Shown: piece by piece, positions 35,056 to 43,830 of the stretch
Numbering within the stretch: the first letter of the stretch is position 1
Layout of the letters: each line of letters opens with the position of its first letter
NCBI RefSeq assembly: GCF_009712035.1
Contig: NZ_VILB01000013.1
Span: 29,563 to 85,747 of the forward strand
From: Anabaena sp. UHCC 0187
Lineage (GTDB): Bacteria > Cyanobacteriota > Cyanobacteriia > Cyanobacteriales > Nostocaceae
Length of the DNA: 56,185 nt
Direction: 5' to 3'
The notes under the pieces: generated by a model
Told to the model about the DNA's origin: nothing
Databases searched by the model: none
Seen by the model: only the letters and a program-made list of their open reading frames with translations
Made by a program: the position numbers and the translations under genes

Positions 35056-35457
35056 ATGCTGCAAGTTGGTGAAATCTGCCGCAAGTTGGGGTTAAATCCC
35101 CAAACCCTTTATTTCTATGAGCGAATTGAGTTAATTCCTCCACCAAAGCGCACAGAATCTGGTTATCGTCTGTTCAGCGAAAAAGATGTAGAACGCCTAG
35201 CTTTTATTAGTCGGGCTAAAGCATTAGGTTTGAGTTTGGACGAAATCAAAGATATTTTGAAACTGAAGGAAGGGCAATCTCTGACTTGCCAAGCAATGCA
35301 CGAACGATTACTAAAAAAATTGCGGGAGATTGAAGACAATATTCGACAACTTCAGGGATTGCGGGATGAATTGCTGCCTTTAGTTGAGCGTTGTTTTCAA
35401 AAGTTGGAACATTCCGATTCAAGTCATGAATGTATCGTTTTAGAAAAGGTTGAATAA
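35056..35457 (+). CDS. MerR-family metal- or thiol-responsive regulator
   Basis: A 133-residue MerR regulator. The winged helix is LQVGEICRKLGLNPQTLYFY then GYRLFSEKDVERL. A long dimerisation helix follows. Cys78 (SLTCQ), Cys113 (ERCF) and Cys126 (HEC) sit close to the metal-ligand positions of Tn501 MerR (82, 117, 126) and of ZntR, so a thiophilic or divalent metal ligand is likely. The ATG at 35056 has GAGGG 8-12 nt upstream; the frame opens slightly earlier at 35035. It sits behind its own dyad promoter and 2 nt before the mini-thioredoxin. Confidence 0.9.
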   Translation: MLQVGEICRKLGLNPQTLYFYERIELIPPPKRTESGYRLFSEKDVERLAFISRAKALGLSLDEIKDILKLKEGQSLTCQAMHERLLKKLREIEDNIRQLQGLRDELLPLVERCFQKLEHSDSSHECIVLEKVE

Positions 35458-35459
35458 AT

Positions 35460-35690
35460 ATGTTGAAATTTGAAATTCTCGGTACAGGTTGCAAAAAATG
35501 TCATCAGCTAGAAGCCAATGTTCAAGAAGCGATCGCCACCCTGGGACTAGATGCTGAAGTCATACATATTACTGATACAATTGAAATTGCCAAAAGAAGC
35601 ATTATGACTACTCCAGCTTTAGCTATTAATGGCAAAGTAGTCAGTAAAGGTCAGGTTTTAGCCGCAGATCAAATCCAGAAACTTTTGTAG
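35460..35690 (+). CDS. Small thioredoxin/glutaredoxin-fold CxxC protein
   Basis: A 76-residue redox protein of the thioredoxin_3 / TM0996 type (redox-active disulfide protein 2). The active site is GTGCKKCHQ (Cys11, Cys14); the cis-Pro is in MTTPALAINGK and the ending is GQVLAADQIQKLL. It begins 2 nt after the merR stop, so it is in the same operon. In many genomes this protein accompanies an ArsP/YraQ-type permease, as it does here (35949). It probably reduces or delivers the permease substrate; this is an inference. Confidence 0.9.
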   Translation: MLKFEILGTGCKKCHQLEANVQEAIATLGLDAEVIHITDTIEIAKRSIMTTPALAINGKVVSKGQVLAADQIQKLL

Positions 35691-35737
35691 TTAGGACTTA
35701 CGCAAGTATCACATTCAATAGACATCTGGTCAAAAAG

Positions 35738-35771
35738 ATTGTAGGGGCAATTCATGAATTGTCCCTACAAT
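35738..35771. repeat. 34-bp near-perfect palindrome
   Basis: ATTGTAGGGGCAATTCA is followed by its reverse complement with one mismatch. It is a dispersed cyanobacterial palindrome lying between the mini-thioredoxin and permease genes; it could act as a terminator or mRNA boundary. Confidence 0.8.
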
Positions 35772-35948
35772 AGTTCCAGGTTACGCACATTTAATTACCG
35801 GATAAGTCTAATATTTCCTATAGCCTGTCTCCGACTTGAAAATTAAGGCATAACATAATTAATACTCTTAATTAGCAACACCTGAAAAAGTCTCTACCAA
35901 GATTCTGCAAGACGCATATTCATATCTTTTTGCTACGAGGATTGTCCG

Positions 35949-36956
35949 ATGTTTGATCTATTCTATCCTTTTGACTGGTTGGCAACCCAAATTGTCACTC
36001 GACTGTTGGGGCTATCGCTAGAATCTAATTTGGGAGCAAGTTTGCATTTCTTCTTTTACGATGTTCCCAAGGTATTGACGTTATTGCTAACTATTAGTTT
36101 TGCAGTAGGTACGCTGCAAAGCTTTCTCCAACCGGAACGAGTTAGCGTTTGGTTAGGTGGTAAGCGTACCTTGCTTGGTAATATTATGGCAGCGGCAGTA
36201 GGAATTATTACCCCCTTTTGCTCTTGTTCTGCTGTACCTTTGTTTATTGGATTTTTGGAAGCAGGTATACCTTTAGGAGTGACTTTTTCTTACCTAATGT
36301 CAGCCCCAATGGTGAATGAAGTGGCTGTTGTCTTGTTGTGGGGCTTATTTGGGCTAAAAGTGACGTTGCTGTATATTGGCTTTGGTGTGGGATTAGCGAT
36401 CGCCGCAGGTTACACTATAGGTTTGCTAAAACTAGAAAAATGGGTAGAACCTTTTGTTTGGGAACTCCAAAAAGCCAGAGGTGAGCAACCAAACAATCAA
36501 GAGGAAGAGGATTTTCAGATCACTAAATTAACATGGCGCGATAGATTCCAGCAAGGACAGTTTCAATCTACCGAGATTTTTAAATCAGTTTGGATATATG
36601 TAGTAGTTGGGATAGGTGTGGGGGCAGGTATTCATGGCTACGTTCCCACAGAATTAATCACCCGTTGGGCTGGCTCTGAAAATCCTTTTGCAGTTCCTAT
36701 TGCAGTCATGCTTGGCGTTCCTCTCTATGCCAATATTGCCGGAGTTTTACCGATTACTGAAGCCCTAGTCAACAAAGGAATGCCCATAGGAACAGTGCTA
36801 TCTTTTACAATGGCAGTTACGGCTCTCTCATTTCCTGAGATGGTTATTCTCAAAAAGGTTCTGAAACCCCAACTGCTGTTAGTATTCATTGGGCTAATGA
36901 CTTTGGGTATCATCAGCTTGGGTTATCTGTTCAATTCCATACTTAAAGTAAGTTAA
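35949..36956 (+). CDS. Permease of the ArsP/YraQ (DUF318) family
   Basis: A 335-residue membrane protein with eight or so helices in two repeats separated by a charged loop (LQKARGEQPNNQEEEDFQ). The signature TPFCSCSAVPLFIGF (Cys91, Cys93) is diagnostic of this family, and the second repeat has LGVPLYANIAGVLPI. ArsP members export trivalent organoarsenicals; others have no known substrate. Together with a three-Cys MerR and a CxxC thioredoxin it fits thiophilic metalloid handling, which I infer. It stands about 260 nt downstream of the mini-thioredoxin, with a palindrome between. Confidence 0.85.
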   Translation: MFDLFYPFDWLATQIVTRLLGLSLESNLGASLHFFFYDVPKVLTLLLTISFAVGTLQSFLQPERVSVWLGGKRTLLGNIMAAAVGIITPFCSCSAVPLFIGFLEAGIPLGVTFSYLMSAPMVNEVAVVLLWGLFGLKVTLLYIGFGVGLAIAAGYTIGLLKLEKWVEPFVWELQKARGEQPNNQEEEDFQITKLTWRDRFQQGQFQSTEIFKSVWIYVVVGIGVGAGIHGYVPTELITRWAGSENPFAVPIAVMLGVPLYANIAGVLPITEALVNKGMPIGTVLSFTMAVTALSFPEMVILKKVLKPQLLLVFIGLMTLGIISLGYLFNSILKVS

Positions 36957-37208
36957 TTTACTTTCCATTTACAGATATTCTTCCCTAAAATGGCTTAAAT
37001 CTGTCCACAGGTTTGGCAACAGTTGAGAAATACAGAAATCTACAATTATTACTTTGCTATATGTATCTAGAGGAAGTTGAAAATGGAATTGATGATGTTT
37101 GACAATCAATAGCGGGTATCTTTACTAGTTCTTTACTTTGTTTATTTTATTCTGTGAGTTGTGTAGAGATAAATCGCTCTGCTTTTGAATTTACAGGAGA
37201 TTTTCGTC

Positions 37209-37889
37209 ATGGGTTTGATTAAGAAATTACAATTTTTCAATCTTAAGACTGTTGTTGCCTCTGGCGCAACTGCCCTAAGTATTTTAGTTTTAAATGGTTG
37301 TAGTCAACCAACTCCATTTGCAATTGTTGAACCATCTGATTCTGTTGCTCAAGCCGCTACCCCATCTGAGTCTACCACTCTAAAAAATCTGATCTCTGCT
37401 TATAACGGCGAATCTAACGCCCATGTTATGTATTTGGCTTTTGCAAAAAAAGCTGATACGGAAGGTTATAAGGAAGTTGGTAGTTTATTCCGCGCTGCTG
37501 CAAGAGCAGAAGCAATTCACCGCGACAATCATGCTAAGGTGATTCGGGGCATGGGTGGCACACCTAAAAATAATATTGCCACACCTGTAGTTAAATCTAC
37601 TATTGAAAATCTGACACAGGCTATTAAAGGTGAGTCTTACGAACGCGATACTATGTATCCTGGCTTTATCAAAGAGGCCAAACAGGTTGGAAATAAAGCG
37701 GCTGTACAAACTTTTAATTATGCTTTAGAAGCGGAAACTGGACACGCTCAACTTTACACCACAGCTAAGAATAATCTCGCTACTTGGAAACAAGCAAATC
37801 GTCCTTTCTATGTTTGCCCTATATCTGGTTATACAACACTTGATGCTAAGAGCAAAAATTGTTCCAAGCCTTTTGAAAAGGTAAACTAG
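37209..37889 (+). CDS. Lipoprotein rubrerythrin with degenerate rubredoxin tail
   Basis: A 226-residue protein. The signal with lipobox LNGC (Cys31) predicts a membrane-anchored, extracytoplasmic protein. The erythrin diiron domain (~55-190) shows E68 in NGESNAH, E101 and H104 in RAEAIHRDNH, E142/E145 in KGESYERD and E174-E176-H179 in LEAETGHAQ. The C-terminal rubredoxin-like part keeps only Cys203 (YVCPISG) and Cys218 (KNCSKP), so the normal four-Cys iron site is absent. Rubrerythrins reduce peroxide in the cytoplasm; an exported form is unusual. AGGAGA precedes the ATG. The Rieske gene follows after 2 nt. Confidence 0.88.
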   Translation: MGLIKKLQFFNLKTVVASGATALSILVLNGCSQPTPFAIVEPSDSVAQAATPSESTTLKNLISAYNGESNAHVMYLAFAKKADTEGYKEVGSLFRAAARAEAIHRDNHAKVIRGMGGTPKNNIATPVVKSTIENLTQAIKGESYERDTMYPGFIKEAKQVGNKAAVQTFNYALEAETGHAQLYTTAKNNLATWKQANRPFYVCPISGYTTLDAKSKNCSKPFEKVN

Positions 37890-37891
37890 GT

Positions 37892-38335
37892 ATGAATAGA
37901 CGTGAATTTTTCGGCTGGGTAGGTTTGGGCGCTATCGCTAGTTCGTTACCTGTAGCCCTTGCTGCCTGTTCTCCTCAAACTACAACGTCTGTAGCTAATA
38001 CTTCATCGCGTTCTGATGGTTTTAAGACAGTGGGTACTGTCGCAGAGTTAGACCAAAAAGGTCAGATTTTGAATCAAGATTCTGGTGATAGTCCGGTAAT
38101 TATCATCCGTAATCCCACTGATAAAAATAGTCTAATTGCTGTTAATTCTAATTGTAGTCATGCAGGTTGTGCGGTGAATTGGGAACAAGACCAAAAATCT
38201 TTTGTCTGTCCCTGTCACGAGTCGAAATTTGCAGTAGATGGCAAGGTACTGGGAGGCCCAGCAACAGAACCACTACAAGTTTACACAGCCAAGCTGGAAG
38301 ACGGCAATGTCTTAGTAAAAACAAAAGTTCTGTAG
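37892..38335 (+). CDS. Rieske 2Fe-2S protein with Tat/lipoprotein-like signal
   Basis: A 147-residue Rieske protein. The N-terminus MNRREFFGWVGLG is twin-arginine-like and is followed by LAAC (Cys26), a possible lipobox. The cluster ligands are Cys88/His90 (CSHAGC) and Cys106/His109 (CPCHESKF); Cys93 and Cys108 can form the stabilising disulfide of b6f-type Rieske proteins. It is not PetC: it lacks the long single membrane helix and is not next to petA. It lies between an exported rubrerythrin and a P-type ATPase, so it may pass electrons to the rubrerythrin diiron site (inference). Confidence 0.9.
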   Translation: MNRREFFGWVGLGAIASSLPVALAACSPQTTTSVANTSSRSDGFKTVGTVAELDQKGQILNQDSGDSPVIIIRNPTDKNSLIAVNSNCSHAGCAVNWEQDQKSFVCPCHESKFAVDGKVLGGPATEPLQVYTAKLEDGNVLVKTKVL

Positions 38336-38343
38336 CTGTGATT

Positions 38344-40935
38344 ATGACTCATAAAATTGAACTCGAATCTATTACAGGGTTATCTGCATCATCAGCAAGC
38401 AATCGCCTCAAACAAGAAGGATATAATGAGTTACCATCTACCGAACAGCGGCATATTTGGGGAATTGCCTTAGAAATCTTTAAAGAGCCAATTTTCCTCC
38501 TGTTATTAGGCTGTGGTGTCATTTACTTATTTTTGGGTGATACGCAGGAAGCTTTGATTTTACTAGGCTTCATCCTTTTCATTGTCTGCATTAACTTATA
38601 CCAAGAACAAAAAACAGAAAAGTCACTAGAAGCATTACGGGATCTCTCTAGTCCTCGTGCATTAGTTATTCGTGGTAGGGAACGTCAACGGATTGCGGGA
38701 CGGGAAGTAGTTAGAGAAGATGTGATTGTTTTGTCAGAGGGTGATAGAGTTCCTGCGGATGCTGTGGTGATGTGGTCTACTCATTTGAGTGTTGATGAAT
38801 CGCTGTTAACAGGGGAATCTTTACCTGTTCGCAAGCAGGATACCACCGATTTAGAAAATACCATCAGAACCGCCACACAGCACCGTCCAGGTGGTGAAGA
38901 TTTACCTTTTGTCTATTCGGGAACGTTGGTAGTTCAAGGTCAGGGAATTGCCCAAGTCTATGGAACAGGTATGCAGACAGAAATGGGCAAAATTGGTAAA
39001 GCCTTGCAAACTGTGGAACAGGAAGATACGGTTCTGCAACGGGAAACCCGAAAAATTGTCAGTAAATTGACTTTTGTAGCGATCGCTATTTGCGTGGCTG
39101 TCATCGTTATTTACGGTGCAACTAGGGGCGATTGGCTACAAGGAATTTTAGCAGGTTTGGCACTGGCAATGGCAATTTTGCCGAATGAAATTCCTGTGGT
39201 ATTGGCAATTTTCCTGGCTTTGGGGGCTTGGCGATTTTCCCAGGCTAGGGTTTTAACTCGGCGTGTTCCCGTAGTAGAAACACTGGGTTCAGCAACCGTT
39301 CTTTGTGTAGATAAAACTGGAACTCTGACTTTTAACCGGATGTCAGTGCAGCAATTATTTGTATATGAAGCCACAACTTTAACACCGCAATTTTACGATG
39401 TTGCCCTGCATGAACGGGAAGCACTCCCGGAAACCTTCCATGAATTAATCGAATTTGGGATTTTAGCCAGTCGCAAAGACCCTTTCGACCCCATGGAAAA
39501 AGCCCTGAAACAAGTGGGTGATGACTATTTAGCCAGAACAGAACATTTACATCAAGATTGGGAAATCCTGCGGGAATATCCCCTCACAGGTCAATTATTA
39601 GCCATGTCCTGTGTGTGGCAATCCCCAGAAGAAAAATTAGTAGTTGCTACTAAAGGAGCGCCGGAAGCGATCGCTGATCTTTGTCATTTTAACACCCAAC
39701 AAAGGCAAGATTTAGAACAACAGATTAATAAAATGGCTGCTGCTGGTTTGCGTGTTTTGGGTGTAGCCAAAGTCATTGGCCAACATCAAAAAAACAAAAC
39801 CCTCAAATCTCTTCCTGAAGTACAACATGACTTTGAATTTGCCTTTTTAGGACTGCTAGGTATGGCTGACCCCGTGCGTCCAACGGTCGCCCCAGCCATT
39901 GCCGAATGTTACACTGCTGGTATTCGGGTGGTGATGATTACAGGTGATTATCCAGCCACTGCCCAAAATATTGCCCGTCAAATCGGACTAACACCTGCTA
40001 CAGAAGTAATTACCGGGGCAGAACTGGCCAAAATGTCAGAAGGGGAGTTACTATCTCGAATTCAAACCGTGAATATTTTTGCGCGGGTTGTTCCAGAACA
40101 AAAATTACTAATTGTGAATGCCCTCAAACGGCGCGGTGAAATCGTGGCTATGACTGGAGATGGGGTCAATGATGCCCCGGCTTTGAAAGCTGCTGATATT
40201 GGTATTGCGATGGGTGAACGGGGTACAGATGTCGCCCGTGAAGCTGCGGATTTAGTGTTGCTAGATGATGATTTTTCTGCCATTGTCCAATCTATTAGGC
40301 TAGGACGGCGAGTATTTGACAACCTGAAAAAAGGGATGGCTTATACTTTGGCAGTTCACATTCCGATTGCGGGAATGTCCTTGATTCCGGTAATATTTCA
40401 TTGGCCGCTGGTATTATTGCCTATCCACATTGCTTTTTTGCATTTAATTATTGACCCGGCTTGTACTGTAGTATTTGAGGCCGAACCAGAAGAAAGCAAT
40501 ATCATGAACCGTCCACCTCGCAATCCTAGAGAGTCGTTATTCAACCGTCGAACTTTGAGATTGGCACTTCTGCAAGGAATGAGTGTTTTAGTGGTGCTGG
40601 TGGTTGTATTTGCTGTGGCTTTTTATTTTGGACATGGAGAATTTGATGCCCGCGCTTTGGCTTTTACCACCCTAATTGTCTCGAATTTAAGTATGATTTT
40701 GAGTAATCGTTCTTGGTCGCGGACTATTCCCGAAATGTTACGTACTCCTAATGCGGCACTTTGGTGGGTATTAGGTGGTGGTGTGGTGTTTATGGGTTTG
40801 GTGCTGTATGTTCCTGTGTTACGTCATTTATTCCGTTTCTCTTTTCTTCATTTTGATGATTTACTAGTTAGTCTCACTTCTGGGGTTTTTAGTATTTTGT
40901 GGTTTGAAGGTTTGAAGGTTTGGCGACGTAGATAA
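38344..40935 (+). CDS. Cation-transporting P-type ATPase with atypical ion-site motifs
   Basis: An 863-residue P-type ATPase. It has an N-terminal cation-ATPase domain, TGES (156-159), the phosphorylated Asp323 in DKTGTLTF, KGAPEA and TGDGVNDAP. Overall it resembles the P2 (Ca/Na/H) group and lacks heavy-metal domains. In helix M4 the ion motif reads ILPNEIPVV rather than PEGLP, and M6 reads LHLIIDPACTVVFEAEP rather than NLVTDGLPA, so the ion cannot be assigned by analogy. The ATG at 38344 is 8 nt after the Rieske stop; the frame extends upstream inside the Rieske gene to 38167, which is not the start. It is part of the rubrerythrin-Rieske-ATPase operon. Confidence 0.9.
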   Translation: MTHKIELESITGLSASSASNRLKQEGYNELPSTEQRHIWGIALEIFKEPIFLLLLGCGVIYLFLGDTQEALILLGFILFIVCINLYQEQKTEKSLEALRDLSSPRALVIRGRERQRIAGREVVREDVIVLSEGDRVPADAVVMWSTHLSVDESLLTGESLPVRKQDTTDLENTIRTATQHRPGGEDLPFVYSGTLVVQGQGIAQVYGTGMQTEMGKIGKALQTVEQEDTVLQRETRKIVSKLTFVAIAICVAVIVIYGATRGDWLQGILAGLALAMAILPNEIPVVLAIFLALGAWRFSQARVLTRRVPVVETLGSATVLCVDKTGTLTFNRMSVQQLFVYEATTLTPQFYDVALHEREALPETFHELIEFGILASRKDPFDPMEKALKQVGDDYLARTEHLHQDWEILREYPLTGQLLAMSCVWQSPEEKLVVATKGAPEAIADLCHFNTQQRQDLEQQINKMAAAGLRVLGVAKVIGQHQKNKTLKSLPEVQHDFEFAFLGLLGMADPVRPTVAPAIAECYTAGIRVVMITGDYPATAQNIARQIGLTPATEVITGAELAKMSEGELLSRIQTVNIFARVVPEQKLLIVNALKRRGEIVAMTGDGVNDAPALKAADIGIAMGERGTDVAREAADLVLLDDDFSAIVQSIRLGRRVFDNLKKGMAYTLAVHIPIAGMSLIPVIFHWPLVLLPIHIAFLHLIIDPACTVVFEAEPEESNIMNRPPRNPRESLFNRRTLRLALLQGMSVLVVLVVVFAVAFYFGHGEFDARALAFTTLIVSNLSMILSNRSWSRTIPEMLRTPNAALWWVLGGGVVFMGLVLYVPVLRHLFRFSFLHFDDLLVSLTSGVFSILWFEGLKVWRRR

Positions 40936-40989
40936 ATAAGATGTTTCGCGCAAAGGTAAGACTTTTAATGATTATTTTGGAGGATTATT

Positions 40990-41274
40990 ATGAAAAGGGC
41001 ATTTCGCAAGTATCATCGGACTATTGGTATTATTGTTTGTTTACCACTTTTATTAACTGTGTTGACGGGAATGTTAGCTACTGTTGTTAAGGAATGGCCG
41101 ATTAATATTGGACTTTCTTCTCGATTAATGTTGGAAATTCATACTGGGGAAATTTTTCATTTACAGGCAATTTATCCAATTTTGAATGGTTTCGGATTAA
41201 TCGGTTTGTTGGTGACGGGTATGAGTATGTCGGGTTTGTTTAATCAGAAAAAAAGACCTAATGTCAATAATTAA
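40990..41274 (+). CDS. Small PepSY-associated membrane-helix protein
   Basis: A 94-residue protein with two membrane helices (about 12-33 and 63-83). The start FRKYHRTIGIIVCLPLLLTV and LTGML resemble the PepSY-associated TM helix found in iron-uptake reductases and peptidase inhibitors. Only a stub of the PepSY family is present. A strong GGAGG lies just before the ATG. It is 54 nt after the ATPase stop, with no terminator, so it is probably the last gene of that operon. Confidence 0.75.
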   Translation: MKRAFRKYHRTIGIIVCLPLLLTVLTGMLATVVKEWPINIGLSSRLMLEIHTGEIFHLQAIYPILNGFGLIGLLVTGMSMSGLFNQKKRPNVNN

Positions 41275-41291
41275 AATCCGGTTTTGATGAT

Positions 41292-42710
41292 TTATTTGCG
41301 AATAGATAAGCTACTGGATGATTCTGTTCGCATTTTTCTAGTTTCTTCCAAAATTTTATCTATATCCTCTTGGGATAAACGTTGAATGTAGTTAATTTTA
41401 ACTTCTTCTAAAAAGTCATTCAGCAAATTTTGAATTTCTGCCAGAACTTGTTTTTGCTGAATTTCTGAAGTGAATGAAGTTGTGAATTTTTCTATTAGCT
41501 GAGTGGAAAGTTTTGCCGCAACAGGATCTTTGATACTACTGGCTAAAGCCGCATATATGTTATTAGTAATTTGTGTGGCTAGTTGTTGACTAATTTGTGT
41601 TTGCGCTTTACCTAATCCTGGTACCATGCGGATATTACCATAACCTGGTAATTGTTGACAGGCAATTTCGATGCTATGGCACAAAATTGCATTTACTTCT
41701 GGTTGGATTTTTGGTAATACTTGATTAACCAGTGTTTTAATTAAAAGTCCAGCAATTGCTTCTACTTCATTGATATTATTAATATCTATGTAAGAACGCA
41801 CATTTTCTGATTCTAATAGCCAACGTGTTATCTCACCTCGTTGAATTGAACCTTGAACTTGATTAATTACTTGGACTACGACAATTTCTGTAATTTCTTC
41901 AGCAAAATTGGCAAGAATACCTTGATGAATTTGCCGTCTAATTATATAAAAATCAATTAATTTTGCTTGATCTAGTCGCACTGTAACTGGTATGACTCTT
42001 AACCATCGCCAAATTGGTATTAGTAAGAATATATCATACCAACGCCATAAAATTGCTTCTAACCAACTTAAATGGCGATATCTCCGTTTGATTAAGAATG
42101 TACGTCCTACTAATTCTGTGGCAAATAGCACTACAAAAGGTAAATCAATTATCCAAAAGTCATCTAAAAATTCACCATTTTCATCAATTTTACGATAATA
42201 GTTTCTGGCAATTCCTGGACGAATTTTTTGGTTGAAAAAATCTATTTCTTGATTCCAACTATTTTTAGATAAATACTCCTGACTCCAAAAAGTATTAAAT
42301 GCAACTTTTGCCGATTCTTTACCAACGTGTTCTCGCATCCGGTTTTTGATTTTTTCCAATGTTCCACTTTTCCCCGCACCCGCAAAAGGATTAGTTTCAA
42401 TCATCTCTTTGCTGAGAAGACGAATATCTGCTAACTTATTTTTGACTTGAGGTGATTTTAATCCTGTTTGAGTTACCTGTTCTTCTAATTCAGCTACTGC
42501 TTCTAGATATTTTTTTGTGTCACGATGAGGTTCAATACCTTTAATTGGATCGTACAATCGAGTAATTTCATTAACTCTACGGAAGTAAAAATCCCGCCAA
42601 GATACGTAACTTAAATCAAATACAACTAACAGTAGATTGACAGTGGCGGTAATTGCCATTATTCTCTCAAACCACAGGTTTTTTTGCTGGGAAGTTTTAA
42701 ATTTACTCAT
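41292..42710 (-). CDS. Large conserved-looking membrane protein, unknown function
   Basis: A 472-residue protein I cannot name. It has an N-terminal membrane helix (~16-36), then a soluble helical region rich in Lys and Glu. A second membrane section lies around 190-240 (DFWIIDLPFVVLFATELVGR; AILWRWYDIFLLIPIWRWLR). The rest is a long helical domain with several IxxxLxxQIxxxI patterns (for example QLATQITNNIYAALASS) and a charged C-terminus. The central section recalls ion-channel voltage-sensor-like helices followed by Arg, but this is weak. It converges with the PepSY-like gene (17 nt apart). Confidence 0.7.
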   Translation of the reverse strand: MSKFKTSQQKNLWFERIMAITATVNLLLVVFDLSYVSWRDFYFRRVNEITRLYDPIKGIEPHRDTKKYLEAVAELEEQVTQTGLKSPQVKNKLADIRLLSKEMIETNPFAGAGKSGTLEKIKNRMREHVGKESAKVAFNTFWSQEYLSKNSWNQEIDFFNQKIRPGIARNYYRKIDENGEFLDDFWIIDLPFVVLFATELVGRTFLIKRRYRHLSWLEAILWRWYDIFLLIPIWRWLRVIPVTVRLDQAKLIDFYIIRRQIHQGILANFAEEITEIVVVQVINQVQGSIQRGEITRWLLESENVRSYIDINNINEVEAIAGLLIKTLVNQVLPKIQPEVNAILCHSIEIACQQLPGYGNIRMVPGLGKAQTQISQQLATQITNNIYAALASSIKDPVAAKLSTQLIEKFTTSFTSEIQQKQVLAEIQNLLNDFLEEVKINYIQRLSQEDIDKILEETRKMRTESSSSLSIRK

Positions 42711-42969
42711 GATTCCTGGTATATGTTAGTTATGACTGCTGTTATTGGGAATGTTAGCAACATAGGTTCTTAACAAAGCATCATTACGGATTTTTCAAAA
42801 TTGAGACTATTAATAGATGTCAAAGAGTAATTTTTCTGATCTGGTTAATAATCAATCAGAGTCAAATTAATCAAAATTTATTAATCATTGTTAAAACAGT
42901 GGTTAAAGAAACTTAAAATTCAGTGGTGACACTTTGATCTTATTGATTTACTGCTAAGGAGTTTTTATC

Positions 42970-43758
42970 ATGTGGTGTGATTTAGGAAAATATAGCACAA
43001 CAATTGTTCTAACCTGTCTCGTAACAGCTAGTGTTGTGGCTTCAGATATAGCTTTTGCAGCCCGTCAGCGCAACTATAAGCCTGATGAATTCCGATCTGT
43101 ATTACATGGGTTGGGTTATAACGTTAAAGTTACAAAAGATCCTCTCACTGATGAGGAAACAAAAAAAGCCATCACTGAATTTCAAACAGGCTACAAGCTA
43201 AAGATAGACGGGAAAGTTGGACCACAAACCCAAGATCAGGCGGCGACGATTGTCCAAATTTTGCAAGCTAATTTAAATACTGTACTTAAGCCAAATCCTT
43301 TACTTCCCCGTGATCAATTTTACAGTTCGCGGCTAGAAGAGTTAGTCAAGGAGTATCAGAAAAAGCATGAACTTCCAGAAACTGGTATTGCTGATTTACG
43401 ACTTCGCCAAAAACTAAATGAAGAAGTTAAGAACATTATTGGTAAGCCAGTAACTAAGCCAACTCCTACAGCCACACCTACAGCTAAACCTACGGCTACA
43501 CCAACAGCCAAACCCACAGCTAAACCAACGGCTACACCTACAGCTACACCAACGGCTACACCTACAGCTAAACCTACAGCCAAACCCACAGCTAAACCCA
43601 CAGCTAAACCAACGGCTAAACCTACAGCTAAACCAACGGCTACACCTACAGCTAAACCTACAGCTAAACCAACGGCTAAACCAACGGCTAAACCTACAGC
43701 TACACCAACAGCCACACCCACAGCTAAACCAACGGCTACACCTACAGCCACACCCTAA
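42970..43758 (+). CDS. Exported peptidoglycan-binding protein with a PTAK/PTAT repeat tail
   Basis: A 262-residue protein. The signal peptide ends IAFAARQ (~35). Two peptidoglycan-binding-like units follow: one around [20 protein letters not shown] to [16 protein letters not shown] and a second around [18 protein letters not shown]. From ~165 to the end the protein is a run of about 24 four-residue units (PTAK or PTAT), a flexible, positively charged wall-spanning or surface tail, probably variable in length between strains. AAGGAG precedes the ATG. The opposite strand is also open across the repeat, but only because of its base composition. Confidence 0.88.
   Translation: MWCDLGKYSTTIVLTCLVTASVVASDIAFAARQRNYKPDEFRSVLHGLGYNVKVTKDPLTDEETKKAITEFQTGYKLKIDGKVGPQTQDQAATIVQILQANLNTVLKPNPLLPRDQFYSSRLEELVKEYQKKHELPETGIADLRLRQKLNEEVKNIIGKPVTKPTPTATPTAKPTATPTAKPTAKPTATPTATPTATPTAKPTAKPTAKPTAKPTAKPTAKPTATPTAKPTAKPTAKPTAKPTATPTATPTAKPTATPTATP
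43462..43755 (+). repeat. 12-bp tandem coding repeat (about 24 units)
   Basis: Units of CC(T/A/C)AC(A/G)GC(T/C)A(A/C)A encode Pro-Thr-Ala-Lys/Thr. Third positions vary, so the array has diverged under coding constraint rather than arisen very recently. Confidence 0.95.
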
Positions 43759-43830
43759 AAGTAAAGTCAAGAATTAACAAGTAGAAATGACAGGCTATTC
43801 GGCCTGTCCTATATTTATGTCAATTTTTAT

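Noticed and set aside
38167-38343. N-terminal extension of the P-type ATPase
   Set aside because: It lies inside the Rieske gene in another frame; the ATG at 38344 gives the normal P-ATPase N-terminus.
43356-43770. Two long minus-strand open frames (GLAVGVAVG-type and Cys/Arg-rich) across the PTAK repeat
   Set aside because: They exist only because the 12-bp coding repeat lacks stop codons on the opposite strand. The plus-strand protein has a signal peptide and recognisable domains.
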